Shown piece after piece: positions 54,553 through 64,000 of a stretch of DNA of 64,000 nucleotides; position 1 is the first letter of the stretch; every line of letters begins with the position of its first letter. The translations under genes were made by a program, and so were the position numbers. The DNA is from Nitrospira sp. (GTDB lineage: Bacteria; Nitrospirota; Nitrospiria; Nitrospirales; Nitrospiraceae), in the NCBI GenBank assembly GCA_030123605.1, contig CP126123.1, positions 2,026,001 to 2,090,000 on the forward strand. The letters are read 5' to 3'. Below the pieces are notes generated by a model that saw only the letters and a list, made by a program, of their open reading frames with translations, was not told where the DNA came from and did no database searches.

Positions 54553-55325
54553 ACCGATTCGCCGACTTCGAGATTCTGCGCCTGCTCGTGGTCGGTGGAT
54601 ACCTTCGCTTCGGTCGCAGGATCCCCCTCCCAATAGAGCATCCTATAGCAGTAGGGGCAGGTGTGTACTTCTTCCGCCCGTTTGACCTGAGAAACCAACT
54701 GCGGCGGCAATTGCAGACGGCACCCTAAGCAGATCCCGTCCTTGAGCAGGGCGAGGGCCTGATCCTTCCTGGTCGCTTTCAGCTTGTCGTACCGGGCCAG
54801 CAGCGACTTCTCGACCTGCCCCGACAACTCCTTCTGCTTGACGTTCAAATCCGTCAGCTCAATCGCAAGGGTTCGATCCAACTCGTCCAAAGTCGCCTTT
54901 TCCTTCGTGAAGACCGACTCTGATTCTTTGAGTGTCGCCTGCGCCTCCGAGATGGTCCGCTGGATCTGTTCGATCTGCTCCATCGCCAACAGGATTTTTT
55001 CCTCGATCTCGCCCTTCTTTTTGTTGGCCAGCTCCACTTCGAAGAGATGGGCCTGATATTCTTGGTTGGTCTTCAACTGGGCGGCGCGGTCCTTCATCTT
55101 GCCGATACGGTCTTCGTGCGCGTCGAGATCCTTCTCATGGCTGCGGCGCTCCTTGTTGAGCGATTCGGCGGAAGTCGACGCCTCCTGCAACAGCCGCTTC
55201 GCCTGCCGGAGCGGGGCTTCGCTCGCTTCAAGACGTTCTGGAATTTTTCGCCGCTGTTCCTTGAGATCGGCGATACGGAGGTCGAGTTTCTGCAATGCAA
55301 TCAGGGGAGAAAGCTGTGGGTTCAA
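54549..55325 (-). CDS. Coiled-coil protein with C4 zinc ribbon
   Basis: This 258-residue cytoplasmic protein is a long helical coiled-coil (about residues 5-185, starting LSPLIALQKLDLRIADLKEQ). A C4-type zinc-ribbon follows with GICLGCRLQLPP and EEVHTCPYCYRMLYWEGD. The family is widespread (formerly DUF164/zf-RING_7) and has been linked to nucleic-acid or pilus-related processes, but the exact function is not established. A glycine-poor tail of about 20 residues follows the zinc-ribbon. Confidence 0.88.
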   Translation of the reverse strand: MNPQLSPLIALQKLDLRIADLKEQRRKIPERLEASEAPLRQAKRLLQEASTSAESLNKERRSHEKDLDAHEDRIGKMKDRAAQLKTNQEYQAHLFEVELANKKKGEIEEKILLAMEQIEQIQRTISEAQATLKESESVFTKEKATLDELDRTLAIELTDLNVKQKELSGQVEKSLLARYDKLKATRKDQALALLKDGICLGCRLQLPPQLVSQVKRAEEVHTCPYCYRMLYWEGDPATEAKVSTDHEQAQNLEVGESV

Positions 55326-55399
55326 CTGGCTCCTTATGAGTTGTGCGACGACGGCGTCGGCTCGACACCCCTCGCACCGGAATCGTGAGATGCTCAGGC

Positions 55400-55476
55400 T
55401 GGTGGGCCCACTAGGACTTGAACCTAGGACCAGCTGATTATGAGTCAGCCGCTCTAACCACCTGAGCTATGGGCCC
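55400..55476 (-). tRNA. tRNA with CAU anticodon (Ile2 or Met)
   Basis: The 77-base minus-strand gene includes an encoded CCA. The acceptor stem GGGCCCA/TGGGCCC is perfect, the D-arm is TAGCTCAGGTGGTTAGAGC, the anticodon loop is CTCATAA in GACTCATAATC, and the T-arm is CCTAGGTTCAAGTCCTAGT. The acceptor stem, the anticodon arm and the A73 discriminator look more like tRNA-Ile2 (whose C34 is changed to lysidine by TilS) than elongator tRNA-Met. The two cannot be separated with certainty by eye. Confidence 0.93.
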
Positions 55477-55576
55477 AGTCTTGCGAGCCGTCGACAAGCT
55501 CTGAGACCTTTGATTCGAACGGAGTGATTCTAGGCCGCCGGTCCGACAGAGTCAAACATTCCGCGTCAACAATCGC

Positions 55577-57382
55577 CTAGAGGCTTTCCACGAAACTGCG
55601 CAACTTCTTGCTGCGGCTCGGATGCCGAAGCTTCCGCAACGCCTTCGCCTCGATTTGCCGGATGCGCTCGCGCGTGACCTCAAAGTCCTGTCCGACTTCC
55701 TCCAGCGTATGGTCGGTGGCCTCGCCGATGCCGAATCGTTTGCGCAAGACCTTTTCTTCCCGAGGAGTCAGCGTTTCCAGCGCTCCGTTGATCTGACGCT
55801 GCAAGTCGTACCGGATGGCCGCTTCCAACGGCGAGACCGCCTTTTTGTCCTCGATAAAATCCCCCAAGTGGCTGTCTTCCTCCTCGCCGATCGGGGTTTC
55901 GAGCGAAATCGGTTCGCGTGCGATCTTGAGAATCTTTCGGACCTTGTCGAGCGGCAGATCCATGCGCTCCGCGATCTCCTCCGGCGTCGGTTCGCGCCCG
56001 AGCTTTTGCACCAAATGGCGCGAGGTCCGGATCAGTTTGTTGATCGTCTCGATCATATGCACCGGTATGCGGATCGTCCTGGCTTGGTCGGCGATCGCGC
56101 GGGTGATCGCCTGCCGGATCCACCAGGTCGCATAGGTACTGAATTTATATCCGCGCTTGTACTCGAACTTGTCGACCGCCTTCATGAGGCCGATATTGCC
56201 CTCCTGGATCAAATCCAGGAACTGTAGTCCGCGGTTCGTGTATTTTTTCGCGATACTGACCACCAGACGCAAGTTGGCCTCGACGAGCTCGGCCTTGCCG
56301 CGCTTGACCTTTTCTTCGGCCACGTCGAGATGTTTGACCGCGTCCTTGATCTCCTCACCCGATACCAGGGCCTCTTCCGCCTCCAGCTGACGAATCTTGC
56401 CCTTGGCCGCTTGATAGTGCTTCTTGATGTCTTGCAGCACCTCTTCGGACAGCCCGGTCCTCCGCTTGACGGCCAGAAAATCCTTGTGCGTGCGGCATAA
56501 CTTTCTCAATAGCTCCGCACCCGCCTCCCCTCCGACGCCCAGACGCCGCTGGCAGCTCGTCACTTCCCGTTCCGCCTGGCGGAAGAGCAGATTGAGGTCA
56601 CGGACCCGCTGCGTCATCCGATCCTTCAAGACACCGTGCAGATTCACCGATTCCATCTTGTCGACGACCTGCCCCCGCACCGTATCGATCTGTTTGCGCA
56701 GGCGTTTCTGCTTCTCGAGATCGGCGCCAACGTGGCGGGCCTTGTCGTACAGATCTTTGAGCGAGGCGGACACCTTGCGGACCGTGTTCAGGGAGTCCAA
56801 CGTCTTGAGCCGCAACTCTTCATAGTCCTTTTCGACGGCTTCTTCCTCGAAATCCTCTTCCGTCTCGACTACCGGTACGATCTCCCGCACATCGATCTTG
56901 CCGTTCTTCAGTTGGTCGCGCAGGTTCAGGACGAACTCCAACGTCATCGGCAACCCGTAGACGACCGTGGCGATATCTTTTTTCCCCTCTTCGATACGCT
57001 TGGCGATTTCGATTTCGCCTTCACGGCTCAACAACGCCACACTCCCCATTTCTTTCAGATAGAGCCTGACGGGGTCGTCGGTTCGACTGAGCGCACCAGG
57101 TGTGAGGTCGATCTCTTTTTCGTTCTCCTCCAACGCCTCGCCTTCCTCGGTTTCTTCGATGGCTTCTTCGCCTTCGGCGGCCTTCGGGGCACGTTCGGTC
57201 TCGGCGGACTCCACGATCTCGATGTCCATTTCGCCGAACATCGTCATGATCGTACTGAACTGGTCCGACGAGACGACATCCGCCGGCAAGGTACTGTTGA
57301 GGTCGTCGTACGTGAGAAAGCCCTTCTCTTTTCCGAGATTGATGAGCTTCTTCACCTCGCCGAGTAATTCTTGTTTCGGCAT
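55577..57382 (-). CDS. rpoD: RNA polymerase primary sigma factor
   Basis: This 601-residue vegetative sigma-70 has region 1.1 (about residues 1-60, [20 protein letters not shown]) and an acidic linker. Region 1.2 is [21 protein letters not shown] non-conserved insert of about 200 residues follows. Region 2 reads [20 protein letters not shown] and [20 protein letters not shown], which melts the -10. Region 3 follows, and region 4.2 is [20 protein letters not shown] (-35 recognition). It ends 100 bases before the tRNA and follows dnaG two bases after its stop, a conserved macromolecular-synthesis arrangement without rpsU. Confidence 0.98.
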   Translation of the reverse strand: MPKQELLGEVKKLINLGKEKGFLTYDDLNSTLPADVVSSDQFSTIMTMFGEMDIEIVESAETERAPKAAEGEEAIEETEEGEALEENEKEIDLTPGALSRTDDPVRLYLKEMGSVALLSREGEIEIAKRIEEGKKDIATVVYGLPMTLEFVLNLRDQLKNGKIDVREIVPVVETEEDFEEEAVEKDYEELRLKTLDSLNTVRKVSASLKDLYDKARHVGADLEKQKRLRKQIDTVRGQVVDKMESVNLHGVLKDRMTQRVRDLNLLFRQAEREVTSCQRRLGVGGEAGAELLRKLCRTHKDFLAVKRRTGLSEEVLQDIKKHYQAAKGKIRQLEAEEALVSGEEIKDAVKHLDVAEEKVKRGKAELVEANLRLVVSIAKKYTNRGLQFLDLIQEGNIGLMKAVDKFEYKRGYKFSTYATWWIRQAITRAIADQARTIRIPVHMIETINKLIRTSRHLVQKLGREPTPEEIAERMDLPLDKVRKILKIAREPISLETPIGEEEDSHLGDFIEDKKAVSPLEAAIRYDLQRQINGALETLTPREEKVLRKRFGIGEATDHTLEEVGQDFEVTRERIRQIEAKALRKLRHPSRSKKLRSFVESL

Positions 57383-57384
57383 AC

Positions 57385-59229
57385 CTACTCCTTCACCGCA
57401 GACGTCAGCGCAGCCGGCCCCACGCCAGCCTTCCGAATCCGCATCTCGTTGATCTGTCTGTTCAGACGATGGACATCGTCCTCCCGCCGCTCACGTTCGG
57501 CGACTTTCAATTCCTGAATCAGCGCACCCAGGATCCTCTCGCGGCCTCTCCGCTCCAGCATGTCCAAACATCCGGCAATGTGCGTCGGAGCGTCGTCATA
57601 GTGTTGTTCCAACATCGACAATTCGGTCACCAGCGGACCGCATTCCTGATCGTCGATCAGGTCGTCCAGCAGGTCGCGCAAGGACAGTCGTCCGTCCCGT
57701 TCGAGGTGGCGAAGCGCGCACTCGATAAGACGTCGATAGGCCGGCACCGAGAAGGCCTCCGGCGATAGTTTACGAAGATCTGTCGACGACAGGCTCCCTT
57801 GCACCAACAGATGCGCCAAATCACGTTCTTCCGGATAACATTTCAATTTCGACTGAGCCGCGGGAACCTGAGCCGGCGTACGCACCGGATTCCGCCGCTG
57901 TTCTTCAGCGGCAAGCGCCGGGTAACGATCAATCAGCCTCTGCTGGCTGAGCCCCAATCGTTCCGCCACAAGGCGAATCCGTTCCTCGCGCTCGATAGGA
58001 TGGGCACCCTTCTGCAGAATGCGCAACACCGCGTCCACGGCCCGAACACGATCTTCGACCGTGCCGGACCCGGCCGTGCGCAAGCTGTGTTCCATCGCGA
58101 AATCCAAGAGGCTCGGCGCCGCCCTGTGCAAGGCGGTGAATCCATCGGCTCCGTATTTTCTGACGTATGTGTCGGGATCTTCGCCTTCAGGCAACGAGAC
58201 CACCCTGACGGCGATGCCGCTGTTGACGAACAGATCCAGCGTCCGTAGCGCGGCTCGTACGCCGGCCTGGTCGGGATCGAACAGCAACACGACATTCGAA
58301 GCAAATCGCCTGATCACCGTGATGTGCTCGGCGGTCAAAGCAGTGCCCAGCGTGGCAACCGTATGCGTGACTCCCGCCTGATGCAATGCGATGGCATCGA
58401 AATACCCTTCGACAATGATCAGAGTCTGTTCTCGGCCGGCCGCTTCGCGTGCCGCATCCAACGCAAACACGGTTTGTCCCTTCTTAAACAAGGGAGTCTC
58501 AGGAGAGTTCAAATATTTCGGCATCCCTTCTCCGAGCATCCGCCCGCCGAACCCCACGATCCGCTTGCGCAAATCCAGAATCGGAAACATCACGCGGGAA
58601 CGGAACCGATCGTGGGGCCCGGACAGGGAACGTTGTGGCGGTCCGCTGTGGTCTCGCGGAAGGGCCAACCCAGCCGCAACGAGATCCGTAGGAGCGAAAC
58701 CCTCCTTCAGCATGGCTTTGCTGAGCCCATCCCCGTGGGGCGGCGCATAGCCCAGTTGGAACTGTTCGACGATATTGGGTTGCAGGCCGCGGCTTTCGAG
58801 GTAGGCTCGAGCCTGAGCCCCTCCCGCGCCTTCAGTCAACATCCGCCGGTACCAGATTCCGGCTGCAACATTGAGCCGTTCCAGGCGATTCAGTTGCGTA
58901 CGCTCCTGACTGGAATAGCCGCCGATCGATTCGGGAACATCCACCCCCACCTTACGCCCCAAGTCCCGAACAACCTCAGGAAACCCAGCCCCCGTCAATT
59001 TCATGAGAAACGTATACACATTGCCGCCGGCCCCGCAGCCAAAACAGTGGAAGATCTGTCGCGAGGAACTGACCGTGAAGGAAGGGGACTTTTCTTGGTG
59101 GAACGGACACAAGCCTTTGAGGTTTTGCCCGGCTCTGGTCAACGCCACATGTTGGCCCACAACCTCCGCGATGTCCACCCGGTCTCTGATTTGGTTGATC
59201 ACGTCGTCCGAAATCAGGCCTCGGCCCAC
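57385..59229 (-). CDS. dnaG: DNA primase
   Basis: This enzyme of about 614 residues makes RNA primers at the replication fork. The N-terminal zinc-binding domain (about residues 25-80) has [11 protein letters not shown] and [16 protein letters not shown]. The TOPRIM core has [16 protein letters not shown] and [20 protein letters not shown]. The C-terminal helical part would bind DnaB. The start is uncertain: GTG 59229 has GCGAGGA just upstream, and the frame extends to a GTG at 59265. rpoD follows directly. Confidence 0.96.
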   Translation of the reverse strand: MGRGLISDDVINQIRDRVDIAEVVGQHVALTRAGQNLKGLCPFHQEKSPSFTVSSSRQIFHCFGCGAGGNVYTFLMKLTGAGFPEVVRDLGRKVGVDVPESIGGYSSQERTQLNRLERLNVAAGIWYRRMLTEGAGGAQARAYLESRGLQPNIVEQFQLGYAPPHGDGLSKAMLKEGFAPTDLVAAGLALPRDHSGPPQRSLSGPHDRFRSRVMFPILDLRKRIVGFGGRMLGEGMPKYLNSPETPLFKKGQTVFALDAAREAAGREQTLIIVEGYFDAIALHQAGVTHTVATLGTALTAEHITVIRRFASNVVLLFDPDQAGVRAALRTLDLFVNSGIAVRVVSLPEGEDPDTYVRKYGADGFTALHRAAPSLLDFAMEHSLRTAGSGTVEDRVRAVDAVLRILQKGAHPIEREERIRLVAERLGLSQQRLIDRYPALAAEEQRRNPVRTPAQVPAAQSKLKCYPEERDLAHLLVQGSLSSTDLRKLSPEAFSVPAYRRLIECALRHLERDGRLSLRDLLDDLIDDQECGPLVTELSMLEQHYDDAPTHIAGCLDMLERRGRERILGALIQELKVAERERREDDVHRLNRQINEMRIRKAGVGPAALTSAVKE

Positions 59230-59361
59230 GGCGGTCCTCGCTTGTATCCGCAGGGATCCAACCACCGGATGCTTGGTCGGAATGCGATGAATACGATTGA
59301 AAATCGACCGTGTAGCCTAACAAACGATCGATGTGAGTGTCAATCGACGAAGGACAGACAC

Positions 59362-59706
59362 CTACCCAGGCGGCCAAGCCATGTGTCGCCCGCCGAGCAC
59401 ATGGAAATGGAGATGGAACACGGTCTGCCCACCGTCCGCCCCGGTATTCGTCACGATACGATAGCCGGATTCGGCCAGATTCTTCATCCGCGCGACTTTC
59501 GAACAGATCAACAGGAGATGGCCCAACAAGGGCTGGTCCTGTTCGTGGCAATCCTGGACAGAGCCCACATGGCGCTTCGGAATCACCAGGGTATGCATGG
59601 GGGCCTGAGCGTTGATGTCTTCGAAAGCCAGTGCCTGCTCATCCTGATACAGAATCTTGGCTGGAATACCGCCTTCGACGATACGGCAGAACAGGCAACT
59701 GCTCAT
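59362..59706 (-). CDS. hinT: HIT-family nucleotide hydrolase (HinT-like)
   Basis: This 114-residue cytoplasmic histidine-triad protein starts CLFCRIVEGGIPAKILYQDE. The HIT motif is QTVFHLHFHVLGGR, with the three catalytic His. Such proteins hydrolyse AMP- or lysyl-AMP-type phosphoramidates. Its ATG overlaps the hisIE stop by four bases, so it is translated with the histidine operon although it has no known role in histidine synthesis. Confidence 0.94.
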   Translation of the reverse strand: MSSCLFCRIVEGGIPAKILYQDEQALAFEDINAQAPMHTLVIPKRHVGSVQDCHEQDQPLLGHLLLICSKVARMKNLAESGYRIVTNTGADGGQTVFHLHFHVLGGRHMAWPPG

Positions 59707-60383
59707 TGCGATCCTCCCTTCGGCGCCGACCGTAATCCGGACTTTCCAAAGCGCGTTCCGAGTTCGCGATACACTTCCCCGAGCGTCACATCGTGATACC
59801 CCAACACCAGCAAGGTGTGGAAGAGCAGATCGGCCGTCTCATAGATGATCTCCTCCTGCTTCCGGTTCTTCGCAGCGATGATCACCTCACCGGCTTCTTC
59901 GGCGATCTTCTTCAAAATACGATCAGGTCCGCCTTGCAACAACTTCGAAACATAGGAATCGGGCTGCGGCATGGCCTTACGTGCGAGGATAGTCTCATAG
60001 ATACGCTCCAGGATACCGCCGGCTGCGTCCTGAGTCTTGTCCTCCCCGGCTTGCCCTTCCTCCGTCAGCCGGGCAAAAAAACAGGTGCGCTCACCGGTGT
60101 GGCAGGTCGGCCCGACCGGCTCGGCCTTCACAAGAATCGTATCGCGATCGCAATCGACAAACAGGTCTTTCACCAGCAGGAAATGTCCGGAGGTCTCGCC
60201 CTTCTCCCACAGTTTTCCGCGCGACCGGCTCCAAAAGTGGACGGATCTCGTCGCAAGGGTTTTGGTGATGGCCTCTTGATTCATGTACCCCAGCATCAAG
60301 ACCGTCCCATCGAGCCAATCCTGGATCACAGCGGGAATCAAGCCCTGTCCGTCGACCGCCATGCTACGACTATCCTTCGACAT
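59703..60383 (-). CDS. hisIE: Bifunctional HisIE (cyclohydrolase/pyrophosphatase)
   Basis: This 226-residue enzyme performs the second and third steps of histidine synthesis. The N-terminal HisI domain (about residues 1-110) has QDWLDGTVLMLGYMNQEAIT, LWEKGETSGHFLLVKDLFVD, CDRDTILVK and GPTCHTGERTCFF, with the zinc and magnesium ligands. The C-terminal HisE domain (about residues 120-215) has PDSYVSKLLQGGPDRILKKI and EAGEVIIAAKN. It overlaps hinT and follows hisF after 15 bases. Confidence 0.97.
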   Translation of the reverse strand: MSKDSRSMAVDGQGLIPAVIQDWLDGTVLMLGYMNQEAITKTLATRSVHFWSRSRGKLWEKGETSGHFLLVKDLFVDCDRDTILVKAEPVGPTCHTGERTCFFARLTEEGQAGEDKTQDAAGGILERIYETILARKAMPQPDSYVSKLLQGGPDRILKKIAEEAGEVIIAAKNRKQEEIIYETADLLFHTLLVLGYHDVTLGEVYRELGTRFGKSGLRSAPKGGSQ

Positions 60384-60398
60384 CGCACTCCTGCCTGT

Positions 60399-61169
60399 CT
60401 ACACCGGAATCAAACGAATCGGCACGCCCCGGTCGTACAAATAGGCCTTGGCATCCTGAATGGTGTGGGTCCGATAGTGAAAGATCGAGGCAGCCAGCAC
60501 CGCATCGGCCTTGCCCTTCACCAATCCATCATACAAATGTTCCAAAGTGCCCACCCCACCGGAGGCGATCACCGGAATCGACAGACGTTCCGACACCGCT
60601 GCGGTCAGTGCCAGATCATACCCGTTCTGCCGACCGTCCTGATCCATGCTGGTCAGGAGGATCTCTCCGGCTCCGTACCGTTCCATGTGTGACGCCCATT
60701 CGATCGCATCAAGGCCGGTCGGCTTCCTGCCGCCATGGGTAAACACTTCCCAACGATTGGCTTGCTCCGACCGCTTGGCATCGATCGCCACCACGATGCA
60801 TTGCGTGCCGAATCGCTGCGCGGCGTCCCGCACGAACTCCGGTTGCTGCACAGCCGTGGTGTTGATGCTGACCTTGTCGGCGCCGGCATTGAGCAACGCC
60901 CGAATGTCATCGAGTGTTCGCACTCCACCGCCGACCGTAAGGGGCATGAACACCCGGGCTGCGGTTCGCTCCACCACATCGATGATGGTGGTACGGTTTT
61001 CATGCGAGGCGGTGATGTCCAGGAAACACAACTCGTCCGCCCCCTCGCGATCGTAGACGGCGGCCACCTCGACCGGATCCCCGGCGTCGCGCAGGTTGAC
61101 GAAACTCACCCCCTTGACGACGCGACCGTCTTTCACGTCCAGACAGGGAATGATGCGCTTGGTCAGCAT
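60399..61169 (-). CDS. hisF: Imidazole glycerol phosphate synthase cyclase subunit
   Basis: This 256-residue TIM-barrel lyase uses ammonia from HisH to make IGP and [25 protein letters not shown] has the catalytic Asp11. The phosphate-binding loops are [20 protein letters not shown] and [20 protein letters not shown], and [19 protein letters not shown] has the second catalytic Asp. It follows hisA by 51 bases. Confidence 0.98.
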   Translation of the reverse strand: MLTKRIIPCLDVKDGRVVKGVSFVNLRDAGDPVEVAAVYDREGADELCFLDITASHENRTTIIDVVERTAARVFMPLTVGGGVRTLDDIRALLNAGADKVSINTTAVQQPEFVRDAAQRFGTQCIVVAIDAKRSEQANRWEVFTHGGRKPTGLDAIEWASHMERYGAGEILLTSMDQDGRQNGYDLALTAAVSERLSIPVIASGGVGTLEHLYDGLVKGKADAVLAASIFHYRTHTIQDAKAYLYDRGVPIRLIPV

Positions 61170-61220
61170 GCGGGCCTGTGAATCGTGCGGTGCCTTAAGA
61201 ATCTCTTCACGCCTTCCCCT

Positions 61221-61952
61221 TCACCTCTGCCGTTTGCCGAAGGCTATAAGAGCGGCGTGATAATCCAATTTGCCGTCATACAGTGCTTTGCCGACGATGG
61301 CGCCTTCAACCCGTGGACCAAGCGAGTGTACCGCCTGCAGGTCCTCCACACGCGTAATGCCGCCGGAGGCGATGACAGGAACCGATGACAATTCGACGAT
61401 TTCCCGCAAGGCCGTCAGATTGGGCCCGCTCAACATGCCGTCCCGTGCGATGTCCGTATAGACGACGGCGCCCAGCTCATGATCGGCGAGTTCCTTGAGG
61501 AGGTCGATGGCCCTCGTCTCGGAAACGCTGGTCCACCCCTTCACCGCCACCTTGCCATCCCGCGCATCGAGACCCAACAGGATGCGCCTTGGAAATTCTT
61601 TACAAGCCTGCGCCAGGAACCCTCGATCCGTAAGAGCGGCCGTCCCCAGCACCACCCGCGCAACCCCGGTTTCCAGATAACGCCGTACCGTATCGATGGT
61701 ACGAATACCGCCCCCGACTTGCACCTTCACGCTGACCGTCTTCATTACCGCTTCGATCTGGGGAAGATTTTTCGGTTCGCCATCGACGGCCCCGTTGAGA
61801 TCCACGATATGGATCAGACCGGCTCCCTCTTGCTGCCAGCGTCGCGCGACCGATGGCACATCGTCGGAGTAGACGGTTTCAGCGGTCATATCACCCTGTC
61901 GGAGCCGCACACAACGGCCGTCTTTCAAGTCGATCGCAGGAATCACCAGCAT
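61221..61952 (-). CDS. hisA: ProFAR isomerase HisA
   Basis: This 243-residue TIM-barrel isomerase catalyses step four of histidine synthesis. MLVIPAIDLKDGRCVRLRQG holds catalytic Asp8, VQVGGGIRTIDTVRRYLETG is a phosphate loop, and TDIARDGMLSGPNLTALREI has the second Asp. The start is ATG 61952, at MLVIPAID. The open frame upstream overlaps the end of the lipoprotein gene and is not needed. Confidence 0.97.
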   Translation of the reverse strand: MLVIPAIDLKDGRCVRLRQGDMTAETVYSDDVPSVARRWQQEGAGLIHIVDLNGAVDGEPKNLPQIEAVMKTVSVKVQVGGGIRTIDTVRRYLETGVARVVLGTAALTDRGFLAQACKEFPRRILLGLDARDGKVAVKGWTSVSETRAIDLLKELADHELGAVVYTDIARDGMLSGPNLTALREIVELSSVPVIASGGITRVEDLQAVHSLGPRVEGAIVGKALYDGKLDYHAALIAFGKRQR

Positions 61953-61983
61953 GGACACACCCTGTACAAGAACGCCGTTGGAA

Positions 61984-62709
61984 TCAATCTGTTGCAGTGC
62001 CGAAAGGAAACGCGTCAGCCAATTCAGCGGCTCCATAGGCCGCCAACTCCTCGGCCGTCACAAACACCCCGTGACGCCGGATAAAGCCCCATACATCTTC
62101 GATCATGGGCCGTTGCTTTTCGTAGTAGTTGCCTTCCCAGAGCACCATGCCGTCCGACGCCACCAATGTCACCTCGAACCCCACGGCAGCGGGAGGATCC
62201 GCCCCTAATCGGCTGCCAACACGTTCCTGATAGACGAGCACCTTGCCGCTCAGCGCCGCATCGACCCTGAGACGTTGGGCAATCTTGTGCGCCGGCACCC
62301 GATCCGATGAAGGTCCTTCGGCAGCCCCCTGCACCATCCCTTCGGCACCCTTGGGAGAGAACAGTTGCAGTCCGGATCGGTTCTTGAGTTTCGCCCACAC
62401 CAGGTCCGTGATTTTTTCGCCTGCGACCGGCGGGACAACAGTGGGTCGCCGAGCATATTGGCCGGTCAACGGCTGGACCGCCACAGACATATCGGACCGG
62501 CGAGCGCCGGAAGGGACGGAAAAGGACGATCCGGTCGTTTCCACCAGCTGAGGAGTGGTCATGGTTTCAAAGGGAATGACCGCGATCTTCTGGACGTGAT
62601 ACTTGCCGATCTGCGAAGACGCCTTGGTCGTGACCGTGGCCCCACTGCAGCCCGACAACAGCAACAACGCCATTGAAACCGACAGCAACCGTGGGTGGTA
62701 GGTGCTCAC
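61984..62709 (-). CDS. CsgG/LpoB-like lipoprotein inside the his operon
   Basis: This lipoprotein of about 241 residues has the signal SMALLLLSGC. The mature part begins IGKYHVQKIAVIPFETMTTP and has ITDLVWAKLKNRSGLQLFSP and LRVDAALSGKVLVYQERVGS, followed by EVTLVASDGMVLWEGNYYEK. This layout resembles CsgG/LpoB/DUF799-type lipoproteins that polymerise or activate envelope machines. The start is GTG 62709, overlapping the hisH stop (GTGA), with GGAG eight bases upstream. Its tight coupling to hisH and hisA is unexpected. No link with histidine is known to me. Confidence 0.75.
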   Translation of the reverse strand: MSTYHPRLLSVSMALLLLSGCSGATVTTKASSQIGKYHVQKIAVIPFETMTTPQLVETTGSSFSVPSGARRSDMSVAVQPLTGQYARRPTVVPPVAGEKITDLVWAKLKNRSGLQLFSPKGAEGMVQGAAEGPSSDRVPAHKIAQRLRVDAALSGKVLVYQERVGSRLGADPPAAVGFEVTLVASDGMVLWEGNYYEKQRPMIEDVWGFIRRHGVFVTAEELAAYGAAELADAFPFGTATD

Positions 62710-63314
62710 CGCCAAGCTCCGAAATTCTTGATGATCTGAAGCCCGACTCTTTGACTTTTTTCGGGATGGAACTGGCAAGCGACGACATTGTCTTTCCACA
62801 CAGCAGCGGCAAAGGGCTTTCCGTACTCGGTCACTGCGGCAACCACCGCGGAGTCAACAGGTTCGACATAATAGGAGTGCACGAAGTAACAACGACTGCC
62901 GGTCGCCACTCCTTCGAAGGGTGGTGCAAGTCGCACGATCGCAATGTCGTTCCACCCCATATGCGGCACCTTCAACGCCGGATCGCGGACAAACTTTTTG
63001 ACGCGACCGGGAATGATCCCGAACCCCTTGTGGGTACCGAACTCTTCGCTCTCCGTAAACAGCAGTTGCAACCCCAGACAGATACCCATGAACGGTTTAC
63101 CGGATTGAATGGCGGCCTGAACCGGCCCAATCAGCTCATACCGTTCCAGATTCGCCATGCAATCGCCGAAGGCCCCCACACCGGGCAACACGACATGGCT
63201 GGCGTCGGCGATCACGCGAGCATCGCGCGTCACCACCGCCCGATGTCCTACCGCCTCGAAGGCCTTATGGACACTCCGAAGGTTGCCCATGCCGTAATCG
63301 ATGATGGCGATCAT
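62706..63314 (-). CDS. hisH: Imidazole glycerol phosphate synthase glutaminase subunit
   Basis: This 202-residue glutamine amidotransferase feeds ammonia to HisF. MIAIIDYGMGNLRSVHKAFE opens the protein. The nucleophile Cys is in KPFMGICLGLQLLFTESEEF, and the His-Glu pair is in VACQFHPEKSQRVGL. The start is ATG 63314; the frame upstream is a shadow of the hisB gap. It overlaps the lipoprotein gene by four bases. Confidence 0.97.
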   Translation of the reverse strand: MIAIIDYGMGNLRSVHKAFEAVGHRAVVTRDARVIADASHVVLPGVGAFGDCMANLERYELIGPVQAAIQSGKPFMGICLGLQLLFTESEEFGTHKGFGIIPGRVKKFVRDPALKVPHMGWNDIAIVRLAPPFEGVATGSRCYFVHSYYVEPVDSAVVAAVTEYGKPFAAAVWKDNVVACQFHPEKSQRVGLQIIKNFGAWR

Positions 63315-63396
63315 GATAGCGCTGAGACGTGATCCGAGACTATCGAACGACGAGACGACCGGCCCCCCACGCCCGCCCCGCACACCCGAATTCCGT

Positions 63397-64000
63397 TTAT
63401 AGACTTCCTTTGGTCGACAGGACTGCCCCTGACAGCCGCTCTTCCAACATCGTGGCCTGATCCAGCGCCTTGGCCAACGCCTTGAAGATGGCTTCCATGA
63501 TGTGGTGTGGATTGCGTCCATACATGAGATTCACGTGCAGATTCAGCCCGCCGTGCGTCACAAAGGCTTGGAAAAAATCCTCGAACAGGCCCAGATCGAA
63601 ATGTTTGATCTTCCGATCCGGCAAATTCACGTTGTAGACCAGGTACGGACGCCCGCTGAGATCAACCGTCACCTGCGCAAGGGTTTCATCCAACGGCACC
63701 GACGCCCACCCGAATCGTTTGACTCCTGCCTTCTCGCCCAGCGCTTGATGCAAGACCTTACCCATGACGATGCCGACATCCTCCACCGTGTGGTGTTCAT
63801 CGATATCGATATCGCCCTTGGCCTGCACGGTCAGGTCGAAGAATCCATGTTTGGCCAAGAGATCCAACATGTGGTCGAAAAAGCGGATGGAGGTATCGAT
63901 TTTCCCCTGCCCGGTGCCGTCCAGGGTCCATTCGACGCGGATATCCGTCTCCTTCGTGGCCCGGTGGAGCGAGGCCTGCCTCGGGGCGCCATTCTTTTTC
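63397..64000 (-). CDS. hisB: Imidazoleglycerol-phosphate dehydratase, 5' end beyond window
   Basis: About 200 residues are visible and the N-terminus lies right of the window. [59 protein letters not shown] and [20 protein letters not shown] carry the metal-binding His and Glu of the dehydratase. It is the monofunctional form, without a phosphatase domain in the visible part. An 82-base gap separates it from hisH. Confidence 0.97.
   Translation of the reverse strand, partial: KKNGAPRQASLHRATKETDIRVEWTLDGTGQGKIDTSIRFFDHMLDLLAKHGFFDLTVQAKGDIDIDEHHTVEDVGIVMGKVLHQALGEKAGVKRFGWASVPLDETLAQVTVDLSGRPYLVYNVNLPDRKIKHFDLGLFEDFFQAFVTHGGLNLHVNLMYGRNPHHIMEAIFKALAKALDQATMLEERLSGAVLSTKGSL

Noticed and set aside
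58324-59796. Plus-strand frame of 490 codons opposite dnaG
   Set aside because: Mirror of a well-supported primase and HIT gene, with no ribosome site or family motif.
62706-63521. Longer HisH reading with 69 extra N-terminal residues
   Set aside because: The extension is basic, covers the hisB end and the intergenic gap, and is not part of the family. The ATG at 63314 gives the standard MIAIIDYG start.

Overview
The window is a chromosomal segment of a high-GC (roughly 60%), diderm, free-living bacterium. Outer-membrane porin, lipoprotein and ExbBD genes indicate an outer membrane. A leucine T-box leader, a small Com-like zinc finger and the order ilvB-ilvH-ilvC-psd-pssA-leuA-leuB-asd fit what I know of Nitrospira-type genomes (phylum Nitrospirota). 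That assignment is inference from gene content, not a search result.

Left part (1-20 kb). Two glycosyltransferases and a sugar-type oxidoreductase start the window, followed by a drug/metabolite exporter, an O-methyltransferase and a divergent M32 carboxypeptidase. A gene-poor stretch holds a decayed LuxR-type helix-turn-helix and a degenerate receiver protein. An iron block follows: Fur, a ferric-iron ABC importer (binding protein, permease, ATPase) and ExbB/ExbD without TonB. Next is a divergent locus arranged around a good Fur-box match at 16223-16241. Its minus arm holds a lipoprotein, an ApbE flavin transferase and another lipoprotein. Its plus arm holds a Com-like zinc finger, a porin, a lipoprotein, an FMN-binding protein carrying the ApbE target motif, and a four-helix membrane protein with paired histidines. 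I read this as a candidate iron-controlled extracytoplasmic flavoprotein system, and it is the most interesting part of the window.

Mobile region (20-25 kb). An HD-GYP gene is split by an IS3-family element. Its far end runs into an IS21 remnant, which is cut in turn by an IS481-type element. An AraC-type regulator with an internal stop follows.

Housekeeping part (25-64 kb). Two bacterioferritin subunits with complementary ligand sets are followed by topA-dprA, rng, the cell-shape cluster mreB-mreC-mreD-mrdA-rodA, and a PpiD-like membrane protein. A long minus-strand run then covers branched-chain amino acid, phospholipid and aspartate-family synthesis plus spoIID and queA, with a T-box inside it just before leuA. 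After that come glutaredoxin, RNase P RNA, an M48 peptidase, RNase HIII, a zinc-ribbon coiled-coil protein, a CAU-anticodon tRNA, rpoD, dnaG, a HIT protein and a his operon (hisIE, hisF, hisA, a lipoprotein, hisH, hisB) that runs off the right edge.
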